NCBI GenBank assembly: GCA_027533105.1
Contig: JAPZTW010000005.1
Coordinates: 1-64,000, forward strand
Source of the DNA: Sphingomonadaceae bacterium
Lineage (GTDB): Bacteria > Pseudomonadota > Alphaproteobacteria > Sphingomonadales > Sphingomonadaceae
DNA: 64,000 nt
Reading direction: 5' to 3'
Of this stretch, positions 1 to 7,567 are shown one piece after another. A model generated the notes under the pieces. That model did not search any database. It saw nothing but the letters and a program-made list of their open reading frames with translations, and had not been told where the DNA came from. A program made the translations under genes and the position numbers. Within the stretch, counting starts at the first letter, position 1, and every line of letters starts with the position of its first letter.

Positions 1-243
1 GGCCTCGGCCATCGGACCGTAATCGGGCACCGGAGTGATCCGGGCGAGCGCGGCGGTGGCTTCGTCCGGCGTAATCTTGCCGCGCCCGACGAGCTTGCCC
101 AGCGCCTGGTCGATCTTGCCCTTCCCGGCCTCGGCGCGCGCAAGGTCAACGTCAGACAGCAGCACCTTCATGCCGAACTGGGCCACGGTCTGGGCAATGC
201 CCGATCCCATCTGGCCTGCGCCGATCACCGCCACTGTCCGCAT
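1..243 (-). CDS. 3-hydroxyacyl-CoA dehydrogenase, N-terminal part (runs off window)
   Basis: Only the first 81 residues are present; the rest lies beyond the left edge. The protein opens with MRTVAVIGAGQMGSGIAQ, which contains the Rossmann fingerprint GAGQMGSGIA at residues 8-17, and the second strand ends in an acidic residue (LLSDVD), as expected for NAD binding. Family members oxidise 3-hydroxyacyl-CoA to 3-oxoacyl-CoA in beta-oxidation and butanoate metabolism; a 3-hydroxybutyryl-CoA dehydrogenase is the best guess because the fold starts directly at the N-terminus, with no hydratase domain in front. The ATG at 243 fits the family start. The next upstream gene (adenosyltransferase) is on the same strand after 72 bp. 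Confidence 0.85.
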   Translation of the reverse strand, partial: MRTVAVIGAGQMGSGIAQTVAQFGMKVLLSDVDLARAEAGKGKIDQALGKLVGRGKITPDEATAALARITPVPDYGPMAEA

Positions 244-315
244 CAATCCATCCCTTCGCAAGTGCAGCAAGGGGCGCTGCCTAGCGGCGGCGGAGCGGCT
301 TTACCAGCGTGAATT

Positions 316-888
316 TCAGCGGTTCTGGCCCGGCACCCACAGCACGTCGCCGGCCCCGGCAGCATTGAGCGCACGGGCGAGAACGAAGAGATAGTCCGAC
401 AGGCGGTTGAGATAGGCCAGCGCCGCCGGATTGACCGGTTCGACCGCTGCCAGGGCCGTGGCAGCCCGTTCGGCGCGGCGCACGGCGGCGCGGGCCACGT
501 GCGCGCGGGCCGCGGCCTCGCTCCCGCCGGGCAGGATGAAGCTGGTCAGCGGAGCCAAGTTCTCGTTCAGCGCATCGATCGCGGCTTCGAGCCATTCGGC
601 CTGGGCCGGGACGATCCGTAGGACCATCTCCGAAGGGGCGAAATCGTCCCCTGGCGTCGCGAGGTCGGCCCCCAGGTCGAACAGGTCGTTCTGGATCCTG
701 GAAACAGCACTGGCGGGCGACCCGGCGGGGTCCAGCGAAACCGCCAGCAGCCCCAAGGCGCTGTTCGCCTCGTCCACCGCGCCGATCGCTTCCATCCGCG
801 CGTCATGCTTGGCGCGGCGGCTGCCATCGACCAGGCCGGTCGTGCCATCGTCCCCGGTGCGGGTATAGATCTTGTTGAGCTTGACCAC
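316..888 (-). CDS. pduO: PduO-type ATP:cob(I)alamin adenosyltransferase
   Basis: A 190-residue protein that should transfer the adenosyl group of ATP to cob(I)alamin to make coenzyme B12. The N-terminal KIYTRTGDDGTTGL (residues 6-19) is the ATP-binding signature of the PduO/MMAB family, and the C-terminal half carries RRAER and a helix YLNRLSDYLFVLAR, both typical. Length matches single-domain bacterial members. It sits 19 bp downstream of the HIG1-domain gene on the same strand, so these genes plus gluQ may be one transcript. The nearby hydroxyacyl-CoA dehydrogenase suggests a general acyl-CoA setting; a B12-dependent mutase is not in the window. Identification is firm; the physiological client enzyme is unknown. 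Confidence 0.93.
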   Translation of the reverse strand: MVKLNKIYTRTGDDGTTGLVDGSRRAKHDARMEAIGAVDEANSALGLLAVSLDPAGSPASAVSRIQNDLFDLGADLATPGDDFAPSEMVLRIVPAQAEWLEAAIDALNENLAPLTSFILPGGSEAAARAHVARAAVRRAERAATALAAVEPVNPAALAYLNRLSDYLFVLARALNAAGAGDVLWVPGQNR

Positions 889-907
889 GGCGCGACCCGC
901 CCCGCCG

Positions 908-1138
908 TCAGCGGTTGGCGAAGAGCAGGATCGCCACGACCACGATTGCCGCAGCCTGGTAGAACACCCGGCGGAACATCAGCGTGTTCTGGCGCAGCTG
1001 CATCTCGCTGGGGCCGCTGCCTTCGGGCCGCTCGAGATCGGCCTTGGTCGAAGCCATGAAGGCGATGATGCCGCGGACCAGGGTGACGAGGGTCAGCACC
1101 ATGAGCACGGCGATGACGATAGCAAGGAACCAGTTCAT
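908..1138 (-). CDS. HIG1 domain (twin transmembrane) protein
   Basis: A 76-residue inner-membrane protein with two hydrophobic helices (about residues 3-27 and 57-74) separated by a polar loop containing ERPEGSGPSEMQLRQNTLMF, which resembles the HIG_1_N pattern of short alphaproteobacterial twin-TM proteins. Mitochondrial relatives are respiratory-supercomplex assembly factors; the bacterial role is not established. Its ATG overlaps the TGA of gluQ in an ATGA arrangement, which implies translational coupling to the tRNA-modifying enzyme. Pairing of HIG1 with cobalamin adenosyltransferase recurs in alphaproteobacteria as far as I recall, but I cannot verify that here. Confidence 0.8.
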   Translation of the reverse strand: MNWFLAIVIAVLMVLTLVTLVRGIIAFMASTKADLERPEGSGPSEMQLRQNTLMFRRVFYQAAAIVVVAILLFANR

Positions 1139-2016
1139 GGCACCGTTCCTACGCCCGGCCCCAGCGAAAGGCCAGTAGGGATTTGGCCCATGCGCAAGGC
1201 ATCGGCGAGTGCCTGCCCGTCTTCACCGGCGCGGCGCAGGTCGGCCAGGGCGGCCGAACCGCGTCGCTTGGCGAGCTTGTGCCAGTGTCCTTGGCCATCC
1301 GCCTCACAAACCAGCGGATGATGATGCCACACTGGCACCGGCAGGCCGAGCAGCGCCTGGAGCAGGCGGTGGACATGGCTCGCGGCAAAGAGGTCCTGCC
1401 CCCGCGTAACCAGCGTCACCCCGTCGGCCGCATCATCGAGCGTGGCGGCGAGGTGATAGCTGGCCGGGGCTTCCTTGCGCAGCAGCACCACGTCGCCGAA
1501 GGGCGCGGGATCGGCCACCTGCGACCCGGCCAGTTCATCCACCCATTCAAGCGGCCCGGCCAGCGCCACAGCCTTCGCCATGTCGAGCCGCCAGGCCGCC
1601 CCTTCGGGCGAAACATCCCGCCCCCGGCAAGTGCCGGGATAGACCAGCCCGTCCGGGCCATGCGCGCGCGCCGCCGCCGCCACCTCAGCGCGAGTGCACT
1701 GGCAGGGATAGAGCAGGCCAAGCTGCTTCAGCCGCTCTCCCGCCGCCGCATAGTTGGCCAGGCGGGCTGACTGGAACACCACCGGCCCATCCCACTGCAA
1801 CCCCAGCCATGCGAGGTCGGCCAGGATTTCCGGCACCAGTTCGGCCCGGCTGCGCGTGCCATCGATATCCTCGATCCGCAGCAGGAACCGCCCACCCCGC
1901 GCCCGCGCCAGGTCATGCGCCACCACGGCGGCATAGGCATGGCCCAGGTGCAGCAGCCCGTTGGGACTGGGGGCAAAGCGGGTGACGGGACTGGCCAAGG
2001 CTGCTTGGGTGCTCAC
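1135..2016 (-). CDS. gluQ: Glutamyl-Q tRNA(Asp) synthetase (GluQRS)
   Basis: This class I synthetase paralogue glutamylates the queuosine base of tRNA(Asp). It has the HIGH-like motif in RFAPSPNGLLHLGHAYAA near the N-terminus, a zinc-knuckle region (YPCQC ... GTCRG), and a degenerate KMSKS in HKLAKRRGS. It lacks the anticodon-binding domain of full-length GluRS, and its 293 residues match GluQRS. I chose the GTG at 2016 (VSTQAALASPVTRFAPSPNG) because it places the catalytic motif at the usual distance from the start; an upstream ATG at 2094 would add 26 residues of unlike composition. The stop overlaps the HIG1 gene start. Confidence 0.9.
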   Translation of the reverse strand: MSTQAALASPVTRFAPSPNGLLHLGHAYAAVVAHDLARARGGRFLLRIEDIDGTRSRAELVPEILADLAWLGLQWDGPVVFQSARLANYAAAGERLKQLGLLYPCQCTRAEVAAAARAHGPDGLVYPGTCRGRDVSPEGAAWRLDMAKAVALAGPLEWVDELAGSQVADPAPFGDVVLLRKEAPASYHLAATLDDAADGVTLVTRGQDLFAASHVHRLLQALLGLPVPVWHHHPLVCEADGQGHWHKLAKRRGSAALADLRRAGEDGQALADALRMGQIPTGLSLGPGVGTVP

Positions 2017-2136
2017 GCCCGCCTTCTTGCCTGTGGATTGTGCCACGGCGCAAGGCTTGACGGGCCGAAGCGCGCCATGCTCACTTGCGGCCATGGGCTG
2101 TCACACCACCGCAATCATGCCCGGTTACGGGAGGCC

Positions 2137-2745
2137 ATGCTTCAGGCGGAGCTGATCGAGCGCGCGGCCCGGTTCCGCAGCGCCGAGGGGGATCCCTCCC
2201 GCAGTCTGTCCGATTGCCCTGCGCTGGTGCTTAACGCCGATTACACCCCGCTCAGCTATTATCCGCTCAGCCTCTGGCCCTGGCAGACCGCGATCAAGGC
2301 AGTATTCCTCGAACGGGTCGATATCGTCGCCAGCTACGCGCGCGAGGTCCATTCGCCCAGCTGGACCATGCCGATCCCCAGCGTGATCGCGCTGCGGCAA
2401 TATGTGAAACCCAGCGAGTTTCCGGCTTTCACCCGCTTCAACCTGTTCCTACGCGATCGGTTCACCTGCCAGTATTGCGGCAGCCCGCATAACCTGACCT
2501 TCGATCACGTGGTGCCGCGCCGCCTGGGCGGGCGGACCAGCTGGGAAAACGTCGCCACCGCCTGTTCGCCTTGCAACCTCAAGAAGGGCGGCCGCACCCC
2601 GCAGCAGGCGCATATGCCGCTGCTGGTCCAGCCGATCCGGCCAACCTCGTGGCACCTCCAGGAACGTGGCCGCGCCTTCCCGCCCAACTACCTGCACGAA
2701 ACCTGGCGGGACTGGCTCTACTGGGATGTCGAACTGGAAGCCTGA
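2137..2745 (+). CDS. HNH endonuclease domain protein
   Basis: A 202-residue protein with a C-terminal HNH module: C111xxC114, the catalytic FDHVVPR with H124, an Asn in SWENVATAC, and C143xxC146. The two Cys pairs form the structural zinc site and His124 the metal-dependent nuclease centre. The N-terminal 100 residues (CPALVLNADYTPLSYYPLSL) are typical of a conserved bacterial housekeeping subfamily, not of a restriction or homing enzyme. The start is uncertain: ATG 2137 has GGGAGG only 2 bp away, and no better start lies downstream before the conserved part. Its substrate is unknown; no methyltransferase or mobile element is nearby. The gene diverges from gluQ. Confidence 0.85.
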   Translation: MLQAELIERAARFRSAEGDPSRSLSDCPALVLNADYTPLSYYPLSLWPWQTAIKAVFLERVDIVASYAREVHSPSWTMPIPSVIALRQYVKPSEFPAFTRFNLFLRDRFTCQYCGSPHNLTFDHVVPRRLGGRTSWENVATACSPCNLKKGGRTPQQAHMPLLVQPIRPTSWHLQERGRAFPPNYLHETWRDWLYWDVELEA

Positions 2746-2769
2746 GCGCAGCGTTGCTAAGGCGCGGCG

Positions 2770-3417
2770 ATGCAATGGATAATCCGCTCGCTCAACCTTG
2801 GCTCGGCCCGGCCCTTTCGTGACGATGGCACGCAGAGCGCGATTGCCAAGGCGCCGACCGACCAGCCGGTCACCATTGGCCTGCTGGGCCTGTCGGGCGA
2901 CGAGCAGGCCGACCTGACCGTCCATGGCGGGCCGGACAAGGCGATCCATCATTACCCCCACGATCACTACGCGGTCTGGCCCGATGAACTGGGCGATCAT
3001 CCGCTGCTGCGCGGCGAAGGCGCCTTTGGCGAGAATGTCTCGACCCTGGGACTGACTGAAGACGCCGCCTGCATCGGTGACCGCTATCGGCTGGGCACCG
3101 CGCTGATCGAGATCAGCCAGGGGCGCCAGCCGTGCTGGAAGCTGGACCACCGCTTTGGCCACAAGGGCCTGTCCGCCGCAGTGATCCGCACCGGTCGGTC
3201 CGGCTGGTACTACCGCGTGATCGAGCCGGGCAGCGCCCGCGCGGGCGACGGGCTGGAACTGGTCGCGCGCCCCTGCCCGGACTGGACCGTCGCGCGGGTC
3301 TTTACCCTGCTGGTCGGCGGCGGCCATCGCGCCGATCCGGCGGCCTTGCGGGCGCTGGCGGCAGAACCGCTGCTGGCCGAAAACTGGCGCAACCGGGCGG
3401 TGCGACTGCAGGGCTGA
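2770..3417 (+). CDS. MOSC domain protein (YiiM-like)
   Basis: A 215-residue MOSC protein, a family that binds molybdenum cofactor sulfur or handles N-hydroxylated bases. Visible hallmarks are GDEQADLTVHGGPDKA (residues 43-58), the GENV block (87-90) and the conserved Cys122 in SQGRQPCWKLDHRFG, followed by the GWYYRV segment and the C-terminal three-helix part typical of YiiM. YiiM of E. coli is a molybdoenzyme reducing 6-N-hydroxylaminopurine; that role is inferred by resemblance only. The gene starts 24 bp after the HNH gene and may be cotranscribed with it. About 140 bp of apparently non-coding DNA follows. Confidence 0.85.
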   Translation: MQWIIRSLNLGSARPFRDDGTQSAIAKAPTDQPVTIGLLGLSGDEQADLTVHGGPDKAIHHYPHDHYAVWPDELGDHPLLRGEGAFGENVSTLGLTEDAACIGDRYRLGTALIEISQGRQPCWKLDHRFGHKGLSAAVIRTGRSGWYYRVIEPGSARAGDGLELVARPCPDWTVARVFTLLVGGGHRADPAALRALAAEPLLAENWRNRAVRLQG

Positions 3418-3557
3418 CCAGTCTGGCAGTACGCGCCGTCGATGTACCGGTACGCCGCGAGGCACCCCTTTTCGGCCCGAATCGCGCAAGCGGCAAGACG
3501 CCGTTCAGGCCTGCTGGGCCAGCACGGCCATAGCAATGACCGCCTGGGTGCTCGCCG

Positions 3558-4883
3558 ATGTTCAAGCTGCCGTTACCCTTGCTCTTCCTGGCCGCGCTGG
3601 GCCTGTGGCTCGTCGTGGCACCGGCCACCCCGACGCGCGCCGAGGGGATCTGTCCGCCCGGCCATTTCCCGATCGGCGGGGGCACGGGCGGCTGGGTTGG
3701 TTGCGCGCCGATGGGACCAGCCCCGCAGGATTCGGGCGGCGGTGGTTCTTCCGGTTCGCCTGCCAGCCCGCCACGGCGGATCGGGCCGCCACCGGTCAAG
3801 GCCTATATGGCCGTCGCCTATCACTGGGATAGCGGCGCGATCTGGGCGACCGCTGGCCAGCGCAGCGCGCAGGCCGCCCAGGACCTGGTCAGCAAGGCCT
3901 GCGAGGAGGCGATGGGCTCCGAATGCAGCTGGGTGGGCGGCACCGACGAGGTCTACGTCGCCATTGCCAGGGACGAGAGCGGGATCCTGTTTGGCGGCAC
4001 CCAGGTCGGTTCGCCCGATGCCGCCAAGGCCGAAGCGCTGGAACGCTGCCAGAAGTACTCGTTCGATTGCCGGATCGTGCGGACCTTCAATCCGATCCTG
4101 ATCCCGCCGGGCACGCCGCCCGAGCGGGATTTTTCGGCAACCTGGCTGCCCGAGGGCCCGGCTAAGCGCCACCGGGTGGCAGCGGTTGCGGTACCGGCCG
4201 AAAAGGTTGCAGCGCCCTGGATCGGCAAGAACTGGCTGGCGCTGGGCGGCAATGGTTTTGCAGCGGCCAACCGGCAGGCGGTCGCCGAATGCGAGCGCCA
4301 GACCGGGGGCAAGTGCAAGGGCCTGCTGGGCAGCGCCGCGGGGCCGCTCGGCCTGGTCTATACCGGCGTCGGCCGGGTGCAGGTGGTGCCCTTGCCGCCG
4401 ACGGGCGATCCGCACGAACGGGTCGAGCGGATCTGCTGGAAGGAGGTCGAGGGCTGCGCGCTGGTTGGCACCATCGACACATCGGGTTCGGGCGTGAAGG
4501 TGATCGACCTGGTCAAGGTCGCGCAACCGTTGCGCGGCTATGCTGCGGTGGCCCGGGCCACCAGGGGGCCGGATGGCATCGCGGTCAGCGCTGGTCACGC
4601 GCGACCGGCCGAGGCTGCGGCGGCCGCCCTGGCCGATTGCCGCGCGAGCGGCGCCGTGGCCTGCGCGATCGACTCGGGCGGAACGGGCGATCACGGCCTG
4701 GGGCCGTTCATGGCCGCCTTCATCGATCAGGCCGGGGGAACGCTTTACGAATACGGCGTCAGCGCCGAAAACGCGCGCAAGCGGGCCAGTGACTGGTGCG
4801 CGCGCGACAAGCTGACCTGCCGGGAAATCGGGGTCTGGGACCTGTCCCGCTCGCTCCGTCTGTGGCAGCCGATCGCGCCTTAG
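3558..4883 (+). CDS. Secreted protein with three DUF4189-like repeats
   Basis: A 441-residue exported protein. Residues 1-28 form a signal peptide ending ...PTRA, followed by a Gly/Ser/Pro-rich linker. Three units then resemble DUF4189, each with an aromatic-Ala-Val or similar start, an Ala-rich helix and a Cys pair: about 81-155 (YMAVAYHWDSGAIWAT ... C..SEC), 220-275 (NWLALGGNGFAAANRQAVAEC ... GGKCKG) and 325-385 (YAAVARAT ... LADCRASGAVACA). Three in one chain is more than usual. Members are found in many alphaproteobacteria without known function; the regular Cys pairs suggest disulfides in the periplasm. Its stop overlaps that of the convergent gene at 4880. Confidence 0.75.
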   Translation: MFKLPLPLLFLAALGLWLVVAPATPTRAEGICPPGHFPIGGGTGGWVGCAPMGPAPQDSGGGGSSGSPASPPRRIGPPPVKAYMAVAYHWDSGAIWATAGQRSAQAAQDLVSKACEEAMGSECSWVGGTDEVYVAIARDESGILFGGTQVGSPDAAKAEALERCQKYSFDCRIVRTFNPILIPPGTPPERDFSATWLPEGPAKRHRVAAVAVPAEKVAAPWIGKNWLALGGNGFAAANRQAVAECERQTGGKCKGLLGSAAGPLGLVYTGVGRVQVVPLPPTGDPHERVERICWKEVEGCALVGTIDTSGSGVKVIDLVKVAQPLRGYAAVARATRGPDGIAVSAGHARPAEAAAAALADCRASGAVACAIDSGGTGDHGLGPFMAAFIDQAGGTLYEYGVSAENARKRASDWCARDKLTCREIGVWDLSRSLRLWQPIAP

Positions 4884-5497
4884 CCCACCGCCAGCTGCGT
4901 GAGTGCCGCCACCAGCGCGAGGACCAGCGCCACCCAGACCCGCGGCCCCATGTAGACCGACAGTTCGCGCTGGGTCGGAAAGCTGAAGGTAACCGGAATG
5001 CCCAGCGCCTTGTAGGCGTGGTGTTCGGCAAAGCGCGGGTCCGCGACCATCCGGATCAGGTCGCGGCGGCTGCGGTAACGCATCAGCCCGAAGATCGTCC
5101 AGCCGGGATCGCCCTCGACGTTCCAGGCATCGACATAGGGCCCGACCTTGCGCCCGACCATGCCGGGGTGGCCGCCATTGGCGATCAGGCGGCGCACGAA
5201 AGGATCGGAATAGCGCCGCATCGCCGCGCGCCCTTGGATCGGCTGGCCGGTGGCGGGATCGGTGACCATGCCTTCCTCGATCTTGACGAGGTTGAGCATG
5301 ACGAATTCCTTGCCGTCGTCCGCCTCCAGAAAGCTGCGCAGCACGCCGCTTTCATTGCCGCCGGTGTACTTGCCGTGGACCTCTTCGATAAAGGTCTCGA
5401 TCTCGGCCTTGGTCAGCGGTCCGCGCCAGTTGTCGTACCACAGCCGGAACAGCACATAGAGCGCGAGCGCCCCGCCCCAGATCGCCCAGCCGCTCAT
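4880..5497 (-). CDS. Membrane-anchored protein of unknown function
   Basis: A 205-residue protein with a hydrophobic helix at each end (about residues 3-20 and 185-204) and a soluble middle. The middle (KEFVMLNLVKIEEG ... ADPRFAEHHAYKALGI) is reminiscent of DUF1330/NIPSNAP-type alpha-beta barrel proteins, with the pattern FVMLNLVK and a C-terminal RFxEHHxxK block, but I cannot assign it firmly. Its ATG overlaps the TGA of the upstream amidohydrolase (ATGA), so the two are probably translated together. No catalytic motif is evident. Confidence 0.6.
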   Translation of the reverse strand: MSGWAIWGGALALYVLFRLWYDNWRGPLTKAEIETFIEEVHGKYTGGNESGVLRSFLEADDGKEFVMLNLVKIEEGMVTDPATGQPIQGRAAMRRYSDPFVRRLIANGGHPGMVGRKVGPYVDAWNVEGDPGWTIFGLMRYRSRRDLIRMVADPRFAEHHAYKALGIPVTFSFPTQRELSVYMGPRVWVALVLALVAALTQLAVG

Positions 5498-7524
5498 TTC
5501 GCCGCCTCAACCTTTGGCGGGGTGGAAAACGGCTTGATGCCCAGCTTGGTATAGACCTCGTCCGGGAAGTAGACCGTGCCCCCGCGCGAGACCATGCGGA
5601 TGGTCTTGATCGCCTTCAGGTCCTTGGTCGGATCGCCCGGCACCAGGAAGAAATCGGCCAGCTTGCCGCGTTCGATGCTGCCCAGCGCCTGGTCCTGGCC
5701 CAGGTAGCGCGCCATATCCAGCGTGGCGCGGGTCAGCACGTCGGCCGGGCTCATCCCCAGCTGGCCGAACAGTTCCAGTTCGCGGTGATAAGTGAAGCCA
5801 CCGCCCAGGTCCGTGCCGGGGATCAGCATGATCCCGCGCCGGTGCATCTCGGCCAGGGTCTCCTTGATCTTGGCGAAAGCGGCGATGTAGTCGGCGCGCT
5901 GCTTGGGCGTATCGGCCCCGAACAGCGCCTGCTTCAACTGCCGCTGCTCGGCCGGGGGCATGTGGGCGATATAATCGACCGCGCCAGGGTTGGGCACGCC
6001 GTCGAGCGCGGTGAGACCCAGTTCGTGGATCGCGATGGTCGGCTCGTGCGAGACATTCTTCGCCACCATGGCATTCAGCGTCTTGGTCACCTTGTCCGAT
6101 TTGAGGTCGAGCGCCGGGAACCGCGCCTGGGCGGTGAAGCGGAACAGGGTGCGGGTATCCTCGCCCGGATTGAGCACCCAGCCCAGCATCAGCTGGTTGA
6201 CATGGGTGATCTCGTCAAACCCGGCGGCGATCATCTCGTCGGCGCTGGAAAAGGCCGGCACATGGCCGGCGACGCGCAGACCCAGCCGGTGCGCCTCAGC
6301 CACGACTACGGGCGCCCACTTGGGGTCCATCGAGTTGTAGAGCTTGGCCTGGTTATAGCCGCGCGCGGCGTACCAGCGGACCGCCTCGATCGCCTCGGCC
6401 TCGCTCGCCACCAGCTTGCCGGTGGCCGAGCTGAACGGGCTCTTGCCCTCGATGAAGCCGGAACGGACGATCCGCGGGCCCGCGACCTCACCCTTGCCGA
6501 TCCGGTCGACCAGGATATCGAGCACGTCGTTGCGGTTGCCCATGTCGCGGACGGTGGTGATCCCCGCCAGCACGTTCATCAGGGCATCTTCCTGGCCCAT
6601 GTGGCCATGCATTTCGAACAGGCCAGGGACCAGGGTGCCGCCTTCGCCCTCGATCGTCGTTTCGCCGGGGGTGGCCGGGCTGCCGGCCGGAACCACGCCG
6701 GAAATCCGGCTGCCCGAGACGACCACGTCGCTCAGCGCCGAAAGCGCCTTGGCCCGGGGATCGAACACGCGGACATTGCGAATCCGCACGGGACCGGCAA
6801 ATTTCTTCGCGTTTTCGGCCTGGAGCTGGGCGAACCGGTCAGAGGCGAGCTTTTCCGAAAGGTTGCGCAGCGGCTCGTCCGCGACGCGCTCGTAACCCTT
6901 GCGGGCAATCAGGAACCCGGCCGTGGCCAGGGCAAACAGATCGCCCTTGGCATCGAGCGTGATGTAGGTCGGGTTGAGCGAGAGGCCGGACAGCTCATAG
7001 GTGATGACTTCCAGCTTGCCGTCCGGCCCGTCGAAGCAGTTGCGGGCGCGCTCGGTCAGCCGCGCGGTGCCGCCGGGAGCGACGGGCATAGCCCGGTCGG
7101 CATCGGCCAGCAGCGCCTTGGCCAGCAGCGCGACATCGAGCGGCGAGCCGTTCTGCGCGGCATAGTACTTCGGCAGGTCCTTGCCCTTGAGCAAGCCGGG
7201 GCCGGACAGGTCGCGCCAGCTGACCTGCGTCGCCGTGCGCTTGAAGCTTTCGTTGACCGCATTGCCGAAGGTGGTGCGGCCGGTGATCGTCCAGCTGACC
7301 GGCGCGCCGTCCTTGTCGAGGGTGACCTGCTCCTTGATCGTCGGCCCGCGTCCGTTCTGCTTGAAATCGTAATCGACGGCGATGGTCTGGCCCTGCCGGT
7401 CAAGCTTGAGGTGGCCGATATCGCGGTTCTGGGTCAGCACCCGGTATTCCTGGGTCTGGGCCAGGGCCGGGTGGGCCAGGACGGTGGTGGCAAGCGCGGC
7501 TGCGGCCAGGAGGCGCAAGTTCAT
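5494..7524 (-). CDS. Secreted amidohydrolase-family protein
   Basis: A 676-residue exported metallohydrolase. The start is ATG 7524, which gives the signal peptide MNLRLLAAAALATTVLAHPALAQ and has AGGGGAGA about 8 bp upstream. The first 230 residues are an unassigned beta-rich domain. The amidohydrolase barrel follows, with the metal-binding HGH in GLFEMHGHMGQEDALMNV, a later His in GLRVAGHVPA, another in DEITHVNQ, and the Asp of MLIPGTDLGG. The C-terminus (SIERGKLADFFLVPGDP) is the usual composite beta-sandwich. Imidazolonepropionase- or prolidase-like substrates are possible but undetermined. It is coupled to the membrane protein downstream and lies 43 bp after rpoN. Confidence 0.82.
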   Translation of the reverse strand: MNLRLLAAAALATTVLAHPALAQTQEYRVLTQNRDIGHLKLDRQGQTIAVDYDFKQNGRGPTIKEQVTLDKDGAPVSWTITGRTTFGNAVNESFKRTATQVSWRDLSGPGLLKGKDLPKYYAAQNGSPLDVALLAKALLADADRAMPVAPGGTARLTERARNCFDGPDGKLEVITYELSGLSLNPTYITLDAKGDLFALATAGFLIARKGYERVADEPLRNLSEKLASDRFAQLQAENAKKFAGPVRIRNVRVFDPRAKALSALSDVVVSGSRISGVVPAGSPATPGETTIEGEGGTLVPGLFEMHGHMGQEDALMNVLAGITTVRDMGNRNDVLDILVDRIGKGEVAGPRIVRSGFIEGKSPFSSATGKLVASEAEAIEAVRWYAARGYNQAKLYNSMDPKWAPVVVAEAHRLGLRVAGHVPAFSSADEMIAAGFDEITHVNQLMLGWVLNPGEDTRTLFRFTAQARFPALDLKSDKVTKTLNAMVAKNVSHEPTIAIHELGLTALDGVPNPGAVDYIAHMPPAEQRQLKQALFGADTPKQRADYIAAFAKIKETLAEMHRRGIMLIPGTDLGGGFTYHRELELFGQLGMSPADVLTRATLDMARYLGQDQALGSIERGKLADFFLVPGDPTKDLKAIKTIRMVSRGGTVYFPDEVYTKLGIKPFSTPPKVEAAK

Positions 7525-7567
7525 GTCGTGGAATCTCCCCTTCGTTCTGGGGCGCGACACTAGCGTC

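Noticed and set aside
2137..2745. HNH protein as part of a defence or homing system
   Set aside because: No methyltransferase, ATPase or intron context; it resembles the conserved housekeeping HNH subfamily next to ordinary genes.
5785..7563. 592-codon + strand frame opposite the amidohydrolase
   Set aside because: Antisense of a gene with signal peptide, metal motifs and a ribosome binding site; composition typical of a third-position GC mirror frame.
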